64,000 nucleotides of DNA from contig CP136063.1 in the NCBI GenBank assembly GCA_032622095.1, positions 181,513,956 through 181,577,955 on the forward strand. Reading direction: 5' to 3'. The notes under the pieces are model-generated. The model was not told where the DNA came from. It ran no database searches and worked only from the letters and a program-made list of their open reading frames with translations. How positions within the stretch are numbered: position 1 is the first letter of the stretch; every line of letters begins with the position of its first letter. The position numbers were made by a program, and so were the translations under genes. This document shows positions 44,274-55,211 of the stretch, piece after piece. Source of the stretch: Siphonodentalium dalli. Lineage: Eukaryota; Mollusca; Scaphopoda; Gadilida; Siphonodentaliidae.

Positions 44274-44459
44274 CAGTAATGCCCTAAATAATCGACTCCT
44301 TAACCACAGCAGAGTCGGAAATATGGCTTGTTGCCATTCACCAAAAAGCTCTCACAGATCTTTCCGATGAATGGCAACAAGCAATATTTCCGACTAAATC
44401 CTGAAAAGTTACCCATAATTCTGCTGTGGTTAAGGAGTCGATTATTTAGGGCATTACTG
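44274..44459. mobile_element. Family F palindromic MITE, copy 12
   Basis: CAGTAATGCCC ... GGGCATTACTG flanked by TA; the left arm has lost GAATTATGGGTAACTTTTCA-type sequence. Confidence 0.85.
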
Positions 44460-45356
44460 TATGCTCATATCAATTGGGATGGGGTAGTATCAGTTTGACA
44501 TTTGCCTCCTAGGTCTCCCCTGGAAGGCTTGATTAAATTGATGCACTAAAACAACTGTTGCCTGTCATGTGAGTTTAGGTGCCTGATTTCTACCTGAGTT
44601 ATTACTATGTGTTTTTCTTGGAGTCTGATAATACTTTAAATTCTCATGGGTCACTGGCTGTGGAGTCCAGACACATCTAAATCAACAAAGTATCAATAAG
44701 TGCATGATAGAAAAAGTCTACTTAAGTAAACACTCGCACCCAACCCTGGCCAGAAAGTTGTTGCCTTCTCACTCTAATGAGCGCATTACATCTGGCAGGT
44801 CTTCGCAAGAACCAGTTTGTTAGAAATATACTACCGATCTCAATTGTTTCACCTGATCACTGACGTATAATTCATCACTCTTGTGTCACTGTTCATAAAG
44901 TTGAAGCTTTTTAGTAAGCAGCCGGCTCAGTGATGGGGAAAATTCTGCTTTGATTTCTGAAGGATAAGTAAAAAGTAATAAGTATTTTTATAGTTCTGTT
45001 TTATGCAGGAATTATACTTCATTATAAAGGTGTTGTGCTAATTTTGTTTCTTGCTTGCATTCCATTTTGTCGAATTCTGTGCTTTAATTTGCCGTAGTAG
45101 TTAGAAATAGTTCTTAGAAATTTTATAATTCTTTTTGAGTGGGAATTACACTTTATAACAGTTAAGGTGTTGTGCTAATGCTTTATTCTTGCTTGGATTC
45201 CACTCTGCGCTTATAATTTGGCTGGAATGTTAAACTGAGTTGCACCCCAGTGATATATGGTGTGAACACTTGATCTGTGACAATGAACATATTGTGAAAC
45301 GATCACTAACTAAAGTATTTATTCATATGATGTGAAAACTGAATGTTATGGATTAC
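44460..45356. other. unassigned, with one imperfect tandem pair
   Basis: AAGGTGTTGTGCTAATTTTG at about 45028 and AAGGTGTTGTGCTAATGCTT at about 45162 belong to a ~135-bp diverged tandem duplication. No gene. Confidence 0.5.
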
Positions 45357-45505
45357 CCTGTTACAATGCATTCTCTTATATAATGCATTCGCATATATAA
45401 GAGAATACATTGGCCTAATAATATATATCTTGACCTGGTAAGCATGTGCATTCTCTTAAATATGAGAATATGAGACCAGCGCAGCTCCCATCATGAAAGG
45501 GTAAA
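45357..45505. mobile_element. Family E remnant
   Basis: AATGCATTCTCTTATATAAT, ATCTTGACCTGGTAAGC and CGCAGCTCCCATCATGAAAG follow E order; hairpin arms are damaged. Confidence 0.7.
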
Positions 45506-45707
45506 TAGGGTTCTTTTCCGACGTCCACCTTTCTGAAGTTGATCCATCTGTTCATCTTAAATGTCTGTTGTCTGGATGATAACTTGAATAATATTTGGCG
45601 AAATTTGGCTCCAGTCTGACCATTTCTGATGGATTTATTCCCTTTTTATGTGTACCCATACCATGTATGGTACACATAATGCCGACGTCCGGATCAACCA
45701 TCCGTCG

Positions 45708-45775
45708 TTCGTCCGTCCGTCCGTCTGTCCGTCCGTCCGTCTGTCCGTCTGTCTGTCTGTCCGTCTGTCCGTAGA
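45708..45775. repeat. (GTCC/GTCT)n simple repeat
   Basis: CCGTCCGTCTGTCCGTCCGT and similar. Upstream at 45651-45678 lies the imperfect dyad GTGTACCCATACCATGTATG. Confidence 0.9.
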
Positions 45776-45802
45776 CACTTGCTTTCCGATTCAATTACTT
45801 GA

Positions 45803-47500
45803 ATATTTTTTATCGGATCGTGTTAAAATTTTATGTGCATGTTTATGATAACACACTCCTCACCTGTATAGTTTTTGGTATCGATCAGTTGATCGGTTTA
45901 GAAATTATTAACACTTTGTATCCGCACATAGGCATGAGCCATCCGATGCTGTAACCAAAGTACTTTTTGTCCGATTGTTTTCATATTTGATATGTAGGTT
46001 TATAATGACACACCCCTCACCTGTATAGTTTTTGGTATCGATCGGTTGATCGGTTTGGAAAAAATTAACCCTGCACACAAATGCTATCTGATGCATCTTA
46101 GTCAAACAATTTTCTTCTGATATGCCTCATATTTCTTACCTAGGTTTTTCTTAGCACGTTCTTTATCTGTATGGTTTTTGGTATCGTTTAGTTAACCCTT
46201 TCTGCTCTTGTTTTTAAATAGACTTAATCCAAGCTGTGTTAACTTAAATATTTTTCTTCTGATCAGCACCAAATTTGGTACATATGGTCCTCACCCCAAA
46301 ATACAGATCAGGTTCAAATTTGAGTTTGATCTGGTATATTTTAACAGAGTTATGGCCATTTAAAATTCAAGTAGCTTATAATCTAATTAATGCATGCAGG
46401 CAGTCAGCTTAGCAGAGGAGATCTTATTACACAGCCAGTGTCTTATTGGAAATGAGTTTCTCTTGTTGTGTAGTTTCCAGCAGCAGGCCAGTTAGGATGG
46501 TCCAAATGCATTGTGCAGTTCCCTTCACCCTTAATGAGTTTCTCTTTAGCTTCACATTAGATAAATACCATGGCTCACAGAGTGTTTAGGGGTTCTCCTT
46601 AGCCAATGCTAGTTGGAGACAGACAAATAACACTAAGTGAATAATTGAGCTCATCTCTGGAGAAGCTTGTCACAGCATCTGGGCTGTGTGCAGTGTTTGT
46701 TTATTTAAGTCTCACATTCCTATAATCTGATCTCAAGCCTCACTCTACTGCATAAATAAAATGAATATGACAGTGATCTCCATAGGTCATTAACTTCCAC
46801 ATAGTCTGCTGTCTATATAGTCTTCATGACATTAGGGACTGGCTTGTTGTGTGGGTTTTGCTAAATCCAATGACATGCTTTTTATAGACTTTTTTGTGTT
46901 TATCAGTTCATTAGTTTGGATAAGATTAACCCTATTCTATCCGATTTCATAACTCAAATATTTCCATTTATTTTATTTATAGTTCTTGGCATAGTTTATG
47001 ATAACACACCCCTAACCTGCATATTGAGAGTCATATGGTTGATTTGCTTAAAAATATTAACATCTCCACCAATCCTGTTGACACAATGTGATACTAGTAA
47101 CTAGATATACTTTACATGATCACTATATATAATTGCATTCATGTTGATGCATTCTTCACTTGTTTAGATTTTGGGATCGATTGGTTTGATAAAATTAACC
47201 ATAAATTATATTTCCGCTGTTACATAAATTACATCTTTCCAATGTTCAGCTTAGAAGAAAATTAACCCTACCCATTCCAATCCATGGTCATACAGTATGC
47301 TATCCAATGTAATGAATCTTATTTTCAATCTGACCAATCTCATACTAGTACATATACCTCTAGCTATCTAAAAATTCAGCATTAAAATATTTTATATCCA
47401 ATCATTATCAATAATTTTATATCCAAGTCTATACATCCCTCACTTGTACAGTGGTTCATGTATTGATTTTTTAAATGGGAAATATTAACCCTTTTCTCCC
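45803..47500 (+). repeat. degenerate tandem repeat, ~130-200-bp units
   Basis: TTTATGATAACACACTCCTC, CACCTGTATAGTTTTTGGTA and TCGATCAGTTGATCGGTTT recur at about 45840, 46005, 46160 and, more worn, 46990 and 47430. No gene. Confidence 0.6.
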
Positions 47501-48032
47501 ATCTAAATGATCCCATGAATTTTTAATATGCAACTAACAAAAAACATAATAAAAACAGCTATGGTGCATCTTTCTGACTATGGATTTAGCTTAATTAGCT
47601 TTATCACTCTATAAGACATATCTGGTTGAAATTGATTGCCATATCCATGTTCCTATTGTGCATATGTGAGCAAGGTGCCCAGTAAGTCTGATTCCACTTG
47701 TGACCTCAATAGTAAGGTGTGAATTGTTGATTTTTTTGCACTCATGAAAAGGTTGGTGTAAGAATCTATTAAAATAGCTAATCAGTATCGCCAAGGTATG
47801 GGTTAAACATCTGCCGATCGTGATCGGCCTCTCGTTTGCCTTAGAATTTGCTGATTATAACTTTATATTATAAAAAAAAATTGTCTGTATTTATGATCAG
47901 TAAGAAGGAACATGGACATTTCAAAAGTTCAAAACAAAAGTTGAGAGACAAGACTGATCTGAAAATTTCAGCAAGTTCATAAAAACATATTCATTGCACA
48001 TAAGACACTGAAAATCTATACCGGAGGTAAAT
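47501..48032. other. no feature recognised
   Basis: Contains the palindrome GCCGATCGTGATCGGC at 47812-47827 only. Confidence 0.4.
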
Positions 48033-48770
48033 TTAACCATTTGAACCCTGATGTCCTGAATGTTAAATGGTCCACACCCGAGGCGCCTGAAGTTATATAG
48101 CGTTTTCGATGAAGTAACTCATAATGCTCTTAACTGGGAGGTATATACATGTATACACTCTCAACCATACGGCAATCTACCATGCTAACTGAACAAGTGT
48201 TTGGTGAAATATGTCAAGGACAGTCTTCCACGTTCAATATACATGTATTATATTGCGGCTCCCTTTGGTCCCGCTATATACTTATAACGAAATTGTTATC
48301 CTTTGCATACAATAAATGGTGCTTCTCAAAATGCACCTCTGCATGCCCAAAGAAACAGCCCCCCCCCCATCACCAATTTGTCTGCTAAAATCAGAGGTTT
48401 GAACATACATGTGACTCATTCATGCAAAGTAGAAGCACAATTCTACTTAATATGTGCTTTGATCGCGAAATTTCCAACGAAATACTTCCCCTTTTCTGAC
48501 GATAAAAAGCCAATTTTCTTCTCGAAATTGGCATCTACGCATTCGCGAAGAAGCAGACCCTCTGTCATCAGTTGTCTGTCAAAGTCACATGGGTAAACAT
48601 GTGACGCATGTGTGCAAAGTAGAAGTGCAACTCTAGTTGATATGTGCGTTTATTGTGCTATAATTTTGTGTCCAATATCGTATGATTTCTGGACCGGTAT
48701 TCCGGTTTCCCGGGATATAGTAATATAAGGATTGGACCGGTATTCTGGTCTCTCGGGTTCAAAGGGTTAA
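48033..48770. mobile_element. Family L TTAA element with twin dyads
   Basis: TTAACCATTTGAACCC ... GGGTTCAAAGGGTTAA, 738 bp. Near the right end GGACCGGTATTCCGGT (48691) and GGACCGGTATTCTGGT (48734) are dyads spaced 43 bp, the same spacing as in the autonomous piggyBac. It lies about 90 bp before the TNFAIP8-like exon. Confidence 0.8.
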
Positions 48771-48863
48771 GTTCCACCCCACCCTATTGGAATATTTTAT
48801 CGTTTATTATACCACATACAATACCATCTTTTTTGTAACAATACATTTTTCTTCTATTTCCAG

Positions 48864-49435
48864 TGAGTGAACCAGGGGCTGGTTTCGATTCTCGAGGCCT
48901 CGGCCTTCGTGCGCAGAAAAAGCTTCTTGGAGCCATGTCAAGCAAGAAAGTCGCGAAAGTGTTCATCGATGAAGACACAGGAGCAATTCTCGACCTGACT
49001 TACAAAATAGTAAGGGAACATACTGGAAATAAAAAAGGTGCAGAGAAAGTGCTTAAAAATATTATCAAAACTGTTATCAAGGTGGGAATTTTATTCAAAA
49101 ATGACCAACTCGATGCTGAAGAACTGAGAATAGCCAAAGGCTTCAAAGACAAGTTCCACACACTTGCCCTGACTGTTGTTAGTTTCCACGAGGTCGCTTT
49201 CACATATGACAAAAATCATCTGAAAAAGATTCTTGAAGAGTGTCGGCAGCTTCTACAGCAACTTATCGGACGACATCTCACGGACAAATCAAAATCAAGA
49301 GTTGATAATGTTTTCGAAGTATTCTCGGACAACGAACTTCTTGAAGCAGTATTCCAGTCAGATGGGAAACATGAAGCGAACTTTGATAAAGTTATGAAAC
49401 TAATGGATAAGATGCTGAATGAGGGACTTCTCTGA
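48864..49435 (+). CDS. TNFAIP8: TNFAIP8/TIPE-family protein, terminal coding exon
   Basis: Encodes about 189 residues of a TNFAIP8-family (TIPE, DUF758) protein: cytosolic, six-helix, with a hydrophobic cavity that in mammals binds phosphoinositides and affects apoptosis and immune signalling. Family signatures in order: LRAQKKLLGAM, NKKGAEKVLKNIIKTVIK, KFHTLALTVVSFHEV, ECRQLLQQLIGRHLTDKS, RVDNVFEVFSD. Length and order match the family (about 186-198 residues) and nothing is broken. A strong acceptor (polypyrimidine tract, then CAG at 48861-48863) sets the exon start. The first two bases complete a split codon (phase 1), so the start codon is upstream: either an ATG split across the junction (A|TG) or a further coding exon. 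Stop TGA at 49433-49435; 3' UTR runs toward the gap. Which vertebrate paralogue it matches best cannot be told here. Confidence 0.95.
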
Positions 49436-49639
49436 TGCACAGATCTGTGTTTACCTGCCGTTAATCAATATCTCAGGACCTCTTTTACTTCTGCTTAGGT
49501 ACCAGTTTTAAGGCCTTAGGGATGGCATCACAAGCTCATGTGACCTGTAATTGTAGTAATTTGTACATGCAAATGGCGATGTGAGCAGCGTGTCATCTGA
49601 GATTACTCAACATTTTCCATGATTTGTGACTATGGTTCA
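49436..49639 (+). other. probable 3' UTR of the TNFAIP8-like gene
   Basis: Sequence after the stop with no repeat and no ORF, ending at the assembly gap. AATAAA at 49780-49785, beyond the gap, is a possible polyadenylation signal. Confidence 0.6.
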
Positions 49640-49739
49640 NNNNNNNNNNNNNNNNNNNNNNNNNNNNNNNNNNNNNNNNNNNNNNNNNNNNNNNNNNNNN
49701 NNNNNNNNNNNNNNNNNNNNNNNNNNNNNNNNNNNNNNN
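49640..49739. other. assembly gap, 100 N
   Basis: Exactly 100 N, the usual placeholder for a scaffold join of unknown size. Confidence 0.99.
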
Positions 49740-50095
49740 ACTTGCCTGTGTAGACTGATGGAAATACTATCTAACAGATAATAAATTCCATGTTTCTTAT
49801 TGATGATGATAATGCAGTCAGCAATAACGATCCTCTTTATCCACTTTATTTCTCCTGTTTTCTATGATAAGTTTTTTCCTCAGAAATTAAACGTGATATT
49901 TTTCAAAATAAAAACATAAATTTCCTTCTTGTCAACAATAAAAGTATCAGTTGTTTTCATTAGAGCAGGTGTTAAAAGAAGACTAACCCGATTAGAGTTA
50001 TTTTCATTCAGTATTGTGGAAGTGTTCCAATAATCAAAGACAACTGATAAAGTTTTGAGAAATAATTGACATAATAGCAAGATGACCTCATGTTC
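49740..50095. other. no feature beyond a possible polyA signal
   Basis: AATAAA at 49780-49785; otherwise unassigned. Confidence 0.4.
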
Positions 50096-50534
50096 AAGCC
50101 CGAATTTAGTGTGTCTGACATTTGCAGAATGAGATCCCCAAAGGATGAATTTAGTGATGCTATCCCGCACAGCGAGTTGGCATCACCAAATTCACCCTCT
50201 GGGGACCTCATTCTGCTTGGGCCTCATTTTCTGGGAAGTATCTCTAGCCTCAAATTAACATTATTTTTAGTTAATTTTTCCTTTCTGTTCAGTGTCTATA
50301 TATATCTCCTAATTTGCAGAAGATAAAATTAACTGATGGTTTAACATCACCAACTTCAACTGGGGAACTGCAATCTGATCCTAGGTATCCCATAGCAGTT
50401 GAGGCCTAAGCAGAATAAGGTCCACAGAGAGTGAATTTGGTGATGCTAGCCCGCTATGCGGGGATAGCGTCACTAAATTCACCCTCTGATGACATCATTC
50501 TGCAATTGTCAGACACACTAAATTCAGGCTTGTT
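50096..50534. mobile_element. Family G element, full-length type
   Basis: CAAGCCCGAATTTAGTGTGT at the left pairs with ACACACTAAATTCAGGCTTG at the right; hairpins at about 50125-50215 and 50410-50500 around the shared internal segment. Confidence 0.8.
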
Positions 50535-50564
50535 CATGGTAAACTTCTTTGATGTTTATAGCTA

Positions 50565-50763
50565 CAGTAATGCCCTAAATAATCGACTCCTTAACAACAG
50601 CAGAATTATGGGTAACTTTTCAGGATTTAGTCGGAAATATGGCTTGTTGCCATTCATCGGAAAGCTCTCGGTGAATGGCAACAAGCCACATTTCCGACTA
50701 AATCCTGAAAAGTTCACCATAATTCTGCTGCAATTAAGGAGTCGATTATTTAGGGCATTACTG
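50565..50763. mobile_element. Family F palindromic MITE, copy 13
   Basis: CAGTAATGCCCTAAATAATC to complement; loop shortened (CTCTCGGTGAATGG). Confidence 0.88.
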
Positions 50764-50899
50764 TGCCAATTTATTTTTACTGAAATATCTCTTTGTCCCA
50801 ATGTTCAATCTTTGGACTTGTCAAATTTGCCATCAAAATTCTTGGTTCTTTTCAGATGTAACTCTGATGATTTGATGAATAATTGCTCTATGAGTAGTT

Positions 50900-51045
50900 T
50901 GGGAAATGTTTACATAATAAAATCAACAAACAATATCATTTGAAGATTTTCTAGCAATGGATAGATTGGAATCCTATGTCTTCTGCACTTGTATTATCAA
51001 AAACAACCCTCCATATGAATAATAAACCATTCCAATGTATACCTT
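50900..51045. mobile_element. Family H fragment
   Basis: GGGAAATGTTTACATAATAA, CTTCTGCACTTGTATTATC, ATGAATAATAAACCATTCCA in H order; both ends lost. A run of G follows at 51079-51095. Confidence 0.6.
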
Positions 51046-51159
51046 TATCAAGGGTGTCACCAGGAACAATTAAAGTGCAAGGGGGGGGGGGGGGGCACAA
51101 ATTCTAGAAAATGGGCACAATTCTTTAAGTCAGAAGTAAACATTATTGCATAATTACTA

Positions 51160-51251
51160 CAGTAATGCTCTAAGTAATCGATCGATCTTCTTAACCACAG
51201 TTACCCATAATTCTGCTGTGGTTAAGAAGTCGATTACTTAGAGCATTACTG
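51160..51251. mobile_element. Family F MITE, minimal deletion derivative (copy 14)
   Basis: Only about 92 bp: left tip, then directly ACCACAGTTACCCATAATTC and the right arm. Both tips and TA flanks are kept, so ends sufficient for movement may remain. Confidence 0.85.
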
Positions 51252-51261
51252 TATGAATATA

Positions 51262-51645
51262 ACCAAGTCTGAATATTGTGTGTCTGACATTTGCAGAATG
51301 AGGTCCTAGAGGGTGAATATAATGACACTATCCTGCACAGCCGGCTAGCATCACCAAATTCAACCTCTTGGGACCTCATACTGCTCAGGCCTCAATTGCT
51401 ATGGGAGGCCTGATAAGATTGAAGGTCCTCCCCAGTTGACGTTGGTGATGTTCACCCCATTAGTCACCTCGATTATGTATTTTATCTTCCGCAAATTAGG
51501 GGGACATAGAAACTGAACAGAAGGGAAACATTAACTAAAAACAAAGTTAATTTGAGTTGTGTTGTGAGCTGTGGGGGGATAGTATCACTAAATTCACCCT
51601 CTGGGGACCTCATTCTGGAAATGTCAGACACACTCAAATCAGGCA
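51262..51645. mobile_element. Family G element
   Basis: TTGTGTGTCTGACATTTGCAG ends, left hairpin at about 51295-51385, shared internal segment, right hairpin reduced to its outer arm (CACCCTCTGGGGACCTCATT). Confidence 0.75.
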
Positions 51646-51781
51646 TAAAAATATAACTGCTTTATTCTCTATTCACATTATTCGTTTGAAGGGGTTTTCA
51701 TGAAAAAATAAGCAGACAACATATAATACAAGTGCTGAAGGAGTGAGTGCTATTTATTGGAGGGAAATGTTCAGATAAAAG

Positions 51782-51883
51782 TTAACCTTTCAGTGCCAAG
51801 TCCGATTTTTGTATCAACCCATATTTCCTTGATCATTTTTTCAAATTTATTGATTATAATAATGTGATACATTAAAGGGTTAA
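51782..51883. mobile_element. Family B mini-MITE, copy in first H unit
   Basis: TTAACCTTTCAGTGCCAAGT ... CATTAAAGGGTTAA, 102 bp, no hairpin. Confidence 0.75.
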
Positions 51884-52119
51884 CAAACTTATTATCCGAA
51901 CATTTCCTCAGGATAACTGCTCATCAGTGAGTATTTAGTACAGAAAGGGTTAATAAATTATCCCATTGAGTTATAGATTTATAGAATGGAATGGTTTATT
52001 CTGTTTGTGGGGATGATTAGATTATAAAAAGCAGACGACAACATGGAGCCCCCCCCCCCCCCCCCCCCCCCCATGAAGGAGTGAGTGCTATTTATTGGAG
52101 GGAAATGTTCAGATAAAAG

Positions 52120-52221
52120 TTAACCCTTTCAGTGCCAAGTCCGATTTTTGTATCAACCCATATTTCCTTGATCATTTTTCAAATGTATTGATTATAATAA
52201 TGTGATACATTGAAGGGTTAA
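52120..52221. mobile_element. Family B mini-MITE, copy in second H unit
   Basis: TTAACCCTTTCAGTGCCAAG ... CATTGAAGGGTTAA, 102 bp; duplicated together with its host. Confidence 0.75.
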
Positions 52222-52379
52222 ACAAACTTATTATCCGAACATTTCCTCAGGATAACTGCTCATCAGTGAGTATTTAGTACAGAAAGGGTTAATAAATTAT
52301 CCCATTGAGTTATAGAATGGAATGGTTTATTCTGTTTGTGGGGATGATTAGATTATAAAAGCAGACGACAAGCATGGAG

Positions 52380-52412
<33 letters not shown>

Positions 52413-52514
52413 TTCTGAAATTTGAATCATAGGGCTATCTAAAATTTATTGATGCAGAAATTGCCATTCTGGATCAGATAAAGTTTGCTTGTTTAAATCC
52501 AATCTTCCAGAGGG

Positions 52515-52597
52515 TTAACCCTTTCATGACGTGAGCTGCGCTGGTGTTGCATTAAATATTGTGTGCCAGTGCACTCTCTTTATATGTGAATGGTTAA
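52515..52597. mobile_element. Family E deletion derivative
   Basis: TTAACCCTTTCATGACGTGA to GTGAATGGTTAA, 83 bp, hairpins lost. Confidence 0.7.
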
Positions 52598-52663
52598 GCA
52601 GGAGAAATTTTCACAAAACACTAACTGTTCAAACTTGAAGGGATGGGGTCCAGTTGCAAGCTT

Positions 52664-52879
52664 CTAACCCTTTCATGATGGGAGCTGCGCTGGTGCAGCA
52701 TTAAAGATCATGGCCCAGTACATTCTCTTATATATGCAAGTCTCCCATATATAAGAGAATGCACTGGCTTACAAGGTCAAGTTAAATATTATTAGGCCAA
52801 TGTATTCTCTTATATATGGGAGATCATTGGCACAGGGTTTTCGCAAATTTTCAGTAAGCTCCAGTCATGGAAGGGTTAA
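52664..52879. mobile_element. Family E TTAA MITE
   Basis: CTAACCCTTTCATGATGGGA ... TCATGGAAGGGTTAA with two shortened hairpins. Confidence 0.82.
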
Positions 52880-53058
52880 AAACCAAAATATTTTTTCAGT
52901 AATAGTTGGACTGGTCATCCCATCGATAGATGTTTTTTTTTTAGGAAACCATGGTCCGTCCCCCCTCTCACATCATAACCTGAGCTTATATATTTTTATG
53001 TATTTAAAAGTCTTGCCAATTGAAACAATTCTGTTCTTCCAGAGTTCTTTATTGTATA

Positions 53059-53202
53059 CAATAATGCCCTAAGTAATCGACCTCTTAACCACTCGGGGAG
53101 AGCTTTCCGATGAATGGCAACAAGCCATATTTCCGAATAAATCCTGAAAAGTTACCCATAATTCTGCTGTGGTTAAGAGGTCGATTACTTAGGGCATTAC
53201 TG
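53059..53202. mobile_element. Family F MITE, copy 15 (left arm deleted inside)
   Basis: CAATAATGCCCTAAGTAATC, deletion, then a full right arm ending GGGCATTACTG. Its right TA is also the TA that starts the K element. Confidence 0.83.
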
Positions 53203-53204
53203 TA

Positions 53205-54099
53205 GATCATGTCATGAACCTCTACTCTAGCTACTAGTGATGTGTGGTTTTATGGTTTCTCATTTTTTTTTTCGGTTTTATTTCAAAAACCAAGCCACAA
53301 CTGATATAATCTATAAAACCTATTCTTCCGGTTTCAATTAACTGACACTTCAACAAGATAGTGGTTGGCACACACTTTTGTCAGCTGCTATTTTTCATCT
53401 TTGCTGGTAGCCAGTTTTAATGTGGAACATTTGGGTGTCATATCAGCGATAATGGCACATAGGCTACGGAAATCACTGAAAAATGGCTGGAAATATGTCA
53501 AATATTATACCATCTGCTCTATACATATAGTCATTGGTGTAGTGAGTAAAACTATAACCAAATCCAAAACCTGGTTTTTCTACAAATACCATACCGAAAC
53601 CAAAACCGAAATGAAATTTCAAAACCGCCCATCACCACTAGCTACACCTGTAAAGATCATATTCCACCCGTTCAAAAATGGGAACTTTTTTTATGTTCTG
53701 ATCGGCAACTTTATAACATTGAACAAACAATGCAGGGAATATATTTCCTTGTTAAAAACTTATTCCTTAATAAATCTAATTAAGAGTAGGAGGTGGTCCC
53801 AGCTTGAGATTGCATGATTTTTGTGAGTCGATATCGCAATTAACATTGAAGTAATTCCTTGGGAGAAATTCTATGATTGTAAGCGATGCAAATCAAAATC
53901 AGCTCAACAAAGTCAACCTAAATCATGCAATCTCAAGCTGGACCTTCACCTACTGTGAAATACATTATTAAGGAACAGGTATTAATTTAACTAAGAAAAT
54001 ATATTACCTGCATTGTATGTTCGATGTTATAAAGTTCCATATCAGAACATAAAAAAGTTCCCATGTTTAGTGGTGGACTCCAGGCTTCATGACATGATC
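53205..54099. mobile_element. Family K inverted-repeat element, copy 2, carrying a hAT MITE
   Basis: GATCATGTCATGAACC ... GGCTTCATGACATGATC flanked by TA. Arms pair through AAATGGGAACTTTTTT/AAAAAGTTCCCATGTTT and CAGCTTGAGATTGCATGA/TCATGCAATCTCAAGCTG. Confidence 0.85.
53235..53637. mobile_element. hAT-type MITE with 8-bp target duplication
   Basis: 403 bp. Ends TAGTGATGTGTGGTTTT and (complement) TGGTGATGGGCGGTTTT. CTAGCTAC is duplicated at 53227-53234 and 53638-53645. Paralogous copy K1 keeps the undivided site at about 42395-42405. The 8-bp duplication is characteristic of hAT. Confidence 0.93.
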
Positions 54100-54559
54100 T
54101 ATTTATTGTACATGTATTGAGATGATGTAATTATATTTGGAGAGTAATCTACATGCATGCTTTACACACAGTCCTGCAATATAAACTATTATTTGTTAAA
54201 ACTTGTGTTTCCTTCTATTTCCTTTGAGAGGGAGGTCAAGTGACCAATTTTGAATGAGGATTTCCATGTAAATCGCAGGAGCAAGTTACAGAGTATGAAG
54301 TGGGTGTGATCTGATGCGGTATTGTAAACAGTTGATATTTATTTGGTAGACAGGCATGTAATTTCAGTAGCGAAGGGTTGTAATTTTGTTAGCATGTAAC
54401 TGCATGTTTGCTTTTATTTTTGAATAGTTGTTATTCAAGAAACAAATTCTCAAAAGTAAATTTACTGTGAGAATGGATACTTTATCTTGCCCATTTGTTT
54501 TGCTAGATATATATTATGACTTGACTGTTATGCCTGCTTTAATAGCTCCTGTACAACGT
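54100..54559. other. no feature recognised
   Basis: No repeats or gene seen. Confidence 0.4.
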
Positions 54560-55007
54560 CAAGCCTTGAAATAGTGTGTCTGGGGACCTCATTCTGGAAA
54601 TGTCAGAGGGGTGAATTTAATGATGCTACCCTGCCCAGTGGGCTAGCATCACCAAATTCACCCTCCGGGGACCACTCTGCTTTGGCTGCATCTTCTGGAA
54701 AGTATCTATGGTCTCTCAAATTAACATTGTTTTTTGTAACTGTTTCCCCTTCTGTTCAGTTTATATATCTCCTAATTTGCAGAAGATAAAATGCATAATC
54801 AAGGAGACTATTGAGTGAACATCACCAACTTCAATTGGGAGACTTCAATCTGATCCCAGGTCTCCCATAGCAGTTGAGGCCTAAGCAGAATGAGGTCCCC
54901 AGAGGGTGAATTTGGTGACACCAGACTGCGGTGTAGGATATCATCACTAAATTCACCATCTTGGACCTCATTCTGCAAATGTCAGACACACTATTTCAAG
55001 ACTTGAG
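54560..55007. mobile_element. Family G element, left hairpin scrambled
   Basis: CAAGCCTTGAAATAGTGTGT is followed directly by GGGGACCTCATTCTGGAAAT, an inverted piece, before the usual order resumes; right hairpin at 54890-54975. Confidence 0.75.
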
Positions 55008-55050
55008 ACAACTACTATATATATATTACTTTTTCCACATGCATTTATTT

Positions 55051-55185
55051 AAGAAATGACTTCCAGATCGATTGGGGTCATTGCATTTTGAACAGAAGAG
55101 TAACAGTGTGTGAATCCAGAAAAAAAAAAAATATTACTGTGCCGGTCAAAACCAATGACCCCAATCGATCTGTAAGTCATTTCTT
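55051..55185. mobile_element. inverted-repeat MITE
   Basis: AAGAAATGACTTCCAGATCG and GATTGGGGTCATTG pair with CAATGACCCCAATCGATCTG and TAAGTCATTTCTT. Confidence 0.8.
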
Positions 55186-55211
55186 ATAATTATATTATAT
55201 ACCAGTACATT

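Larger units (their letters stand above)
51660..52413. mobile_element. Tandemly duplicated family H unit with nested B and C-runs
   Basis: A ~337-bp segment (GAAGGAGTGAGTGCTATTTA through ACATGGAGCCCC) occurs twice, ending in C-runs at 52049-52072 (24 C) and 52380-52410 (31 C). Each copy holds a nested 102-bp B element. H ends at TTAA 51950-51953 and again about 340 bp later. Confidence 0.8.

Noticed and set aside
48149-48596. Overlapping frames before the TNFAIP8-like exon as an upstream exon
   Set aside because: They lie inside the family L TTAA element and lack TNFAIP8-like content.
50431-50943. 170-residue plus-strand frame
   Set aside because: Crosses a G hairpin and a family F palindrome; the same residues appear in both strands of F copies.
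53365-53817. 150-residue plus-strand frame
   Set aside because: Runs through the hAT MITE, its target site and the K element arm, so it is a chance frame.
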